From positions 1-64,000 of the forward strand of contig JAEWAQ010000049.1 in NCBI GenBank assembly GCA_023391635.1: a stretch of DNA of 64,000 bases. The letters run 5' to 3'. The first letter of the stretch is position 1, and each line of letters begins with the position of its first letter. Origin of the DNA: Bacillota bacterium (lineage in GTDB: Bacteria; Bacillota; Bacilli; Paenibacillales; Paenibacillaceae). The notes under the pieces were generated by a model, which was not told the origin of the DNA, ran no database searches, and worked only from the letters and a program-made list of their open reading frames with translations. The translations under genes and the position numbers were made by a program. Below are positions 60,565 through 64,000 of this stretch, piece by piece.

Positions 60565-61593
60565 TTGGCCCTCTCAGATCACAAGCTTTTGAACAAAATG
60601 AAATGGATGACCCACGAGCACAACCTGAATAATTTAACGAGAACGAAAGCCTATCTCGAGTTTTATCTCCGGCATCCTGAAGTCCACTGGGCATTCTTGG
60701 GCCATATGGTCTCACGCAATGGCGGATGGAATATGACCGATCTCAAGGGCGAGTTTCTAACCAAACTGCTCTCGGAGAAGGAGCAGATAACCTTCTTTCA
60801 TTTTTTAGAACGCGGCAATTGGCTGATTTTCCAAGATGTATACCCGCAATTCCTACTTTACGAGGAGAGTCTGAAGCAAAATAAACCTTTGTTTTATTTG
60901 ATGCCCTTATTAAATGTTTCGATTTTTATGGAGACGGTTTGGAACTATTTTTGGAGAGCCCGAGACTCCTATATTCTGTGTATCGCGTTAGTCATCAACG
61001 AACAAAGCTACTTGGAACAAAGGGTCGTTCATAATCCCCATTATCAAAAAGAAGTGTTATCCAAATTCGAATTTCTCCTTCAGGATTGGCTGTCCTTTAA
61101 TCAAATTCTTTTTCCTTCGGAAGGCGAGCATATCAAGGGGCAAACCCTTCACCAATTCCAGTCTCTTCATGAGCGTATCTTGCTCGGAAAAAGGCTGTAT
61201 GCCATTTTATTTAAAAATAAGGATTTCAACGCGCAGGCCCTGGATTGGGCGAAACGTCATCGGCACACGGGATCCAGGAGGGATTACTGGCCGCATTTGT
61301 TCCATTATGTAAACGAAGGCACACCGGGAATCACATATCCCTTAAGGATAAAATCCTGCCGGCTTCGCAAAGGAGCGAAGAGAATTTATAGCCCCAAACT
61401 TGAGCATGCCTGGAAAAATGTAAGTCAACCTGAGGCAGAACCAGGAGATTGGTTTCAAGACCTGGGCGTAGTGAATTATTTAGAGGATGACCTCGAAATA
61501 ATGGACGGTGAGATTAAGAGTGAATACTGTAAAACATTGGGACGGCTTGAGGCTGCCGCACTTGCCCAAAAAACGATATCCTTTTTGGAATAA
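60565..61593 (+). CDS. DUF2515 family protein (YppC-like)
   Basis: A 342-residue protein with the DUF2515 features THEHNLNNLTRTKAYLEFYL and HWAFLGHMVSRNGGWNMTDL. Function unknown. The first usual start is TTG at 60565, but the frame is open back to 60454. GGGAGGG sits 8 nt before an ATT at 60469, so translation may begin there. It is divergent from the SqhC gene. Confidence 0.85.
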   Translation: MALSDHKLLNKMKWMTHEHNLNNLTRTKAYLEFYLRHPEVHWAFLGHMVSRNGGWNMTDLKGEFLTKLLSEKEQITFFHFLERGNWLIFQDVYPQFLLYEESLKQNKPLFYLMPLLNVSIFMETVWNYFWRARDSYILCIALVINEQSYLEQRVVHNPHYQKEVLSKFEFLLQDWLSFNQILFPSEGEHIKGQTLHQFQSLHERILLGKRLYAILFKNKDFNAQALDWAKRHRHTGSRRDYWPHLFHYVNEGTPGITYPLRIKSCRLRKGAKRIYSPKLEHAWKNVSQPEAEPGDWFQDLGVVNYLEDDLEIMDGEIKSEYCKTLGRLEAAALAQKTISFLE

Positions 61594-61975
61594 AGATCGT
61601 TTAGCGTGCGCGCTCCTGTCATCCCTGGTGGGTACCTATTTGGATCTTTATTTTGTCGGCAAAGGGCTGTATCAGTTTCCTCACCGGCTGCTGCCGGAAA
61701 TTTTCTCGATTAATATCGTCTTCACTTTAATCGGGCTGCCTCTATTAACGATGGTTTTTTTGTACTGCCTCACCCATGTGAATACATTAGGGAAAGCATG
61801 CTTGATCTTGTTTGCTAGCCTGTTGATGTCCATTGTGGAAAAACTGGCAGAACGACTAGGGGCGTTCGTCCATTCCGATCAATGGATACATTTATACAGC
61901 TTTTTTGGATATTTGCTGTTTTTGACGGTAATATCAACTGTATATTTTACAGCCGTTCGAAACAGCTCGGCATAA
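61508..61975 (+). CDS. CBO0543-like small membrane protein
   Basis: A 155-residue protein with about four predicted membrane segments after a basic N-terminus (DRLACALLSSLVGTYLDLYF, LPLLTMVFLYCLTH). The pattern resembles the CBO0543 family. It overlaps the DUF2515 gene by 86 nt in another frame, and the GTG start is uncertain. Function unknown; the overlap implies co-expression. Confidence 0.7.
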   Translation: MRLRVNTVKHWDGLRLPHLPKKRYPFWNKDRLACALLSSLVGTYLDLYFVGKGLYQFPHRLLPEIFSINIVFTLIGLPLLTMVFLYCLTHVNTLGKACLILFASLLMSIVEKLAERLGAFVHSDQWIHLYSFFGYLLFLTVISTVYFTAVRNSSA

Positions 61976-62123
61976 TCGAAAACATGGATTTATTTTTTGC
62001 CAGCTTGAACAATCTATATAGATGAGGCAGCTTCAAGAGAAGGCGCGTCGGAGGTGTCCTGTGTGACTTCAGTTCGAGATAAACCGAATAGAAGCGGGCT
62101 GAAAACCTATTTAGCGTTCACCT

Positions 62124-62333
62124 TCACTCTTCAGACCGATATTCCAATATATCTCCTGGCTGACAGTCCAACGCTTTACAGATCGCTTCCAGCGTGGACA
62201 AGCGAATCGCCTTCGCCTTGCCGTTTTTCAAGATCGACAGATTCGCCATCGTGATGCCGACTCTCTCCGACAGCTCGGTGACGCTCATTTTCCGCTTGGC
62301 CAACATGACGTCGATATTGATAATGATCGCCAT
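62124..62333 (-). CDS. Small XRE/YozG-type HTH regulator
   Basis: A 69-residue Cro/C1-type HTH protein: MLAKRKMSVTELSERVGITM, then NLSILKNGKAKAIRLSTLEA. The C-terminal PGDILEY is typical of YozG-like regulators, which pair with DUF2975 genes. The ATG at 62333 has GAGGTGG 5 nt upstream; the ATG 3 codons before abuts it. The upstream gene stops 10 nt before. Confidence 0.92.
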   Translation of the reverse strand: MAIIINIDVMLAKRKMSVTELSERVGITMANLSILKNGKAKAIRLSTLEAICKALDCQPGDILEYRSEE

Positions 62334-62343
62334 CTCATCCACC

Positions 62344-62820
62344 TCAGATCGTTAAGTCGTTTTCGGATTTGATGTCGATGGCGCTTTTCAATAGCTTCTG
62401 GAGCACGGCGGCGAAGAAGGCGATCACGATGGAGGCAAATGCGATGGCCATGCCGATCACGATGAGCCCAGGGGCGTCGTCATCCTCCGCGATCAGATAC
62501 AAGAAGGGCAAGATGGCCACAAACAAGCAGCTGATCGCGATGGCGCAATATTTGATGTTCTTCAAAGCAGTTACGGACAAATCCGAAAATGCAATGGTCT
62601 TGTCGATGTAGTTCAACAGCTTGTACGCTTGATACAGCGCAATGAAATACGGGATCGCCGCGGCGTACAAACCGACGATCACGGGCAGGACGGTCCACAT
62701 TTCATAATGTTCGTTCAGACCGCTCGCAAACTGAGGCAGCCCCAATAAACATGCGGCAACAATCGGTATCGCGATAACATATAAAGCGATCTTCAGAAAA
62801 AGAGTCGATACGCGCTCCAT
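62344..62820 (-). CDS. DUF2975 membrane protein
   Basis: A 158-residue protein with four predicted membrane segments (about 9-30, 42-65, 85-110, 118-145) and IDKTIAFSDLSVTALKNIKY, typical of DUF2975. The ATG at 62820 has AGAGG 8 nt upstream; the GTG 3 codons before is less suited. It is co-transcribed with the HTH gene, probably from a promoter next to the palindrome at 62835-62850. Confidence 0.85.
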   Translation of the reverse strand: MERVSTLFLKIALYVIAIPIVAACLLGLPQFASGLNEHYEMWTVLPVIVGLYAAAIPYFIALYQAYKLLNYIDKTIAFSDLSVTALKNIKYCAIAISCLFVAILPFLYLIAEDDDAPGLIVIGMAIAFASIVIAFFAAVLQKLLKSAIDIKSENDLTI

Positions 62821-62834
62821 CCCTCGCACCTCTC

Positions 62835-62850
62835 AACGTAAGTTTACGTT
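62835..62850. promoter_or_regulatory. Operator-like palindrome before the DUF2975-HTH operon
   Basis: AACGTAA and TTACGTT arms (7 bp, perfect) with a GT centre, 15 nt upstream of the ATG at 62820. The position suits autoregulation by the small HTH protein. Confidence 0.5.
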
Positions 62851-62923
62851 GATTGTAGCACGAAAATTTATTGATTTACAACAAATATTTATTTTAAATT
62901 AATACTACATTCGTCGATGCATG

Positions 62924-63763
62924 CTATGCTTGGAACAGAATCGGCCACGCCTCGCCTTCGAAGCGCTCTCCTTCGCGTCCCTGCATCATCCGGGCGTTAA
63001 AGTGCGAATCGCCTTTCGGATCGTACTTGTACCGCGTATCGCCGGTCATCAGGTGGACGGCCATCGAACGGCGCGCGGCATCCGTGACGTTCGCGCCGCT
63101 GCCGTGGATCGTCAGCGCATGATGGAAGCTGACTTGTCCGGCTTTCATCACGATCGGAACCGTGGTGAACCGCTCGTTCTCGGGAATGTCCATCATGTCC
63201 TTCTGCTTCTCCAGATTCTGCTCGAAGAAGTCGTTGACGTTCAGCAAGCCCCATTGATGGCTTCTCGGAACCATTTGCATGCAACCGTTGGACAAATCCA
63301 CATCGGTGAACGCGACCCATGCCGTAATCAGCGTCGGCTCCTTGCAGCACTGCCAATACACATAATCCTGGTGCCAGCCGACGTTCGCCGTCTCTTTGCC
63401 CGTGCCCCTGCCCGGTTTAAACAACAATTGGTCATGAAACAGACGAATCATCGACGTGTCCATCAGCTTGGCCGCGATCGCTCCAATCGTCGGATCGGTC
63501 GCCACCTTGCGAAGCGTAAGATCCGACCAATGGGAATTGTCCGTCTTGCGCAATGCCCTCGGATTATCATGCGCCTCAAGCCAATTGCAGACGGGTTCCC
63601 TCCCCGTCTCATAGATCCCTTTGTACATACGATCCTGGTGGTCGACGATTTCGGCCAGTTCGTCGGCCGAGAAGATGACCGGCGATACCCAATAACCGTT
63701 TTCTTTAAAGAACCGAATGTCCTCTTCTTCCGGCACAATAGTCTCCCGCGCTTTCATTGCCAT
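62924..63763 (-). CDS. Phytanoyl-CoA dioxygenase (PhyH) family protein
   Basis: A 279-residue Fe(II)/2-oxoglutarate dioxygenase. VGWHQDYVYWQ holds the HxD iron ligands and LTIHGSGANVTDAARRSMAV holds the distal His and the Arg that binds 2-oxoglutarate. Substrate unknown. The ATG at 63763 has AGAGG 8 nt upstream; the GTG at 63772 lies inside that RBS. It is divergent from the gene starting at 63894, probably its regulator. Confidence 0.9.
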   Translation of the reverse strand: MAMKARETIVPEEEDIRFFKENGYWVSPVIFSADELAEIVDHQDRMYKGIYETGREPVCNWLEAHDNPRALRKTDNSHWSDLTLRKVATDPTIGAIAAKLMDTSMIRLFHDQLLFKPGRGTGKETANVGWHQDYVYWQCCKEPTLITAWVAFTDVDLSNGCMQMVPRSHQWGLLNVNDFFEQNLEKQKDMMDIPENERFTTVPIVMKAGQVSFHHALTIHGSGANVTDAARRSMAVHLMTGDTRYKYDPKGDSHFNARMMQGREGERFEGEAWPILFQA

Positions 63764-63893
63764 AGCCAGCACCTCTTGTCATCCTATAATTTTAATTCTA
63801 TGATCATAATAATTCGCATCTTTAGCGAAGTATTTAGAGGAAGTTTGCGTTATTTTAAACATTATGATCATTCATCCGCAGGAGGAATCGTCC

Positions 63894-64000
63894 ATGACTG
63901 ACCCGCTCTCCGTAAGGGAGACAGCACCGAAGCGGCCCGTTGTCGTGCATACCGATACGGAATACCGAAGCGAGCTCCCGTTCAGCCCGGAACCGAGCAA
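63894..64000 (+). CDS. Start of a gene that runs off the right edge
   Basis: An ATG with AGGAGG 7 nt upstream opens a frame through the window end; only 35 codons are visible. The hydrophilic N-terminus (MTDPLSVRETAPKRPVVV) matches no family I can name. By its position opposite the PhyH gene it could be an AraC-type regulator, but this is a guess. Confidence 0.7.
   Translation, partial: MTDPLSVRETAPKRPVVVHTDTEYRSELPFSPEPS

Noticed and set aside
60476..60715. Minus-strand frame over the DUF2515 start
   Set aside because: Antisense to a conserved protein and without a family match.

Overview
The window is chromosomal DNA from an endospore-forming, GC-rich Firmicute of the Paenibacillaceae (Paenibacillus/Cohnella type). 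The evidence is the gene repertoire: an SLH-anchored surface protein, a copper-amine-oxidase-type stalk protein, a 7TM-DISM hybrid sensor kinase, many AraC regulators, an Lpl-type sugar ABC operon, a SpoIIP-like amidase, a sporulenol-synthase-like cyclase and an AadK-like adenylyltransferase. I saw no rRNA, tRNA, CRISPR array, complete insertion sequence or prophage. Most genes are on the minus strand.

Layout. 1-12.5 kb: a secreted InlB-repeat protein (runs off the left edge), a giant hybrid histidine kinase, a small membrane protein, two GNAT-type proteins, an ABC exporter with a C-terminal cyclic-nucleotide-binding-type domain, a REC-BTAD response regulator and a polysaccharide deacetylase. 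The InlB-repeat gene and the exporter share a 33-nt upstream element, so this block may be one signalling/export unit. 11.6-13.2 kb: an ECF41-type sigma factor divergent from a carboxymuconolactone-decarboxylase-like gene, with an exact TGTCACA-N16-CGTC promoter facing each gene. 13.3-18 kb: a tandem repeat, a truncated SRPBCC gene and a Fur-boxed siderophore-uptake operon (binding protein, two permeases, MFS protein, no ATPase). 18-30 kb: a FecR/F5-8C surface protein, a DUF4091 protein with a divergent AraC regulator, a heterodimeric ABC exporter and an LRR/SLH surface protein. 30-35.5 kb: aldose epimerase, AadK, a type I toxin with a probable antisense RNA, a NagB-like plus PIG-L pair and an AraC regulator. 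35.5-43 kb: an Lpl-type ABC operon with two paralogous binding lipoproteins and a membrane-bound AraC regulator. 43-48.6 kb: an OsmC-truncated-globin fusion with an ATPase, an AT-rich stalk-domain protein, an oxidoreductase and a DUF2306 protein. 48.8-58.5 kb: a MalT-like regulator, an MFS remnant cut short by a DUF4157 metallopeptidase-like gene, a winged-helix protein, SH3-SpoIIP, oxidoreductases with a LysR regulator and a GDSL hydrolase. 58.5-64 kb: an SqhC-like cyclase, a DUF2515 protein, a CBO0543-like membrane protein, a DUF2975/YozG-type pair, a PhyH dioxygenase and the start of a divergent gene.

Function calls are from motif recognition by eye. Many starts were moved from the longest open frame to a downstream start with a better ribosome-binding site; these cases are stated.
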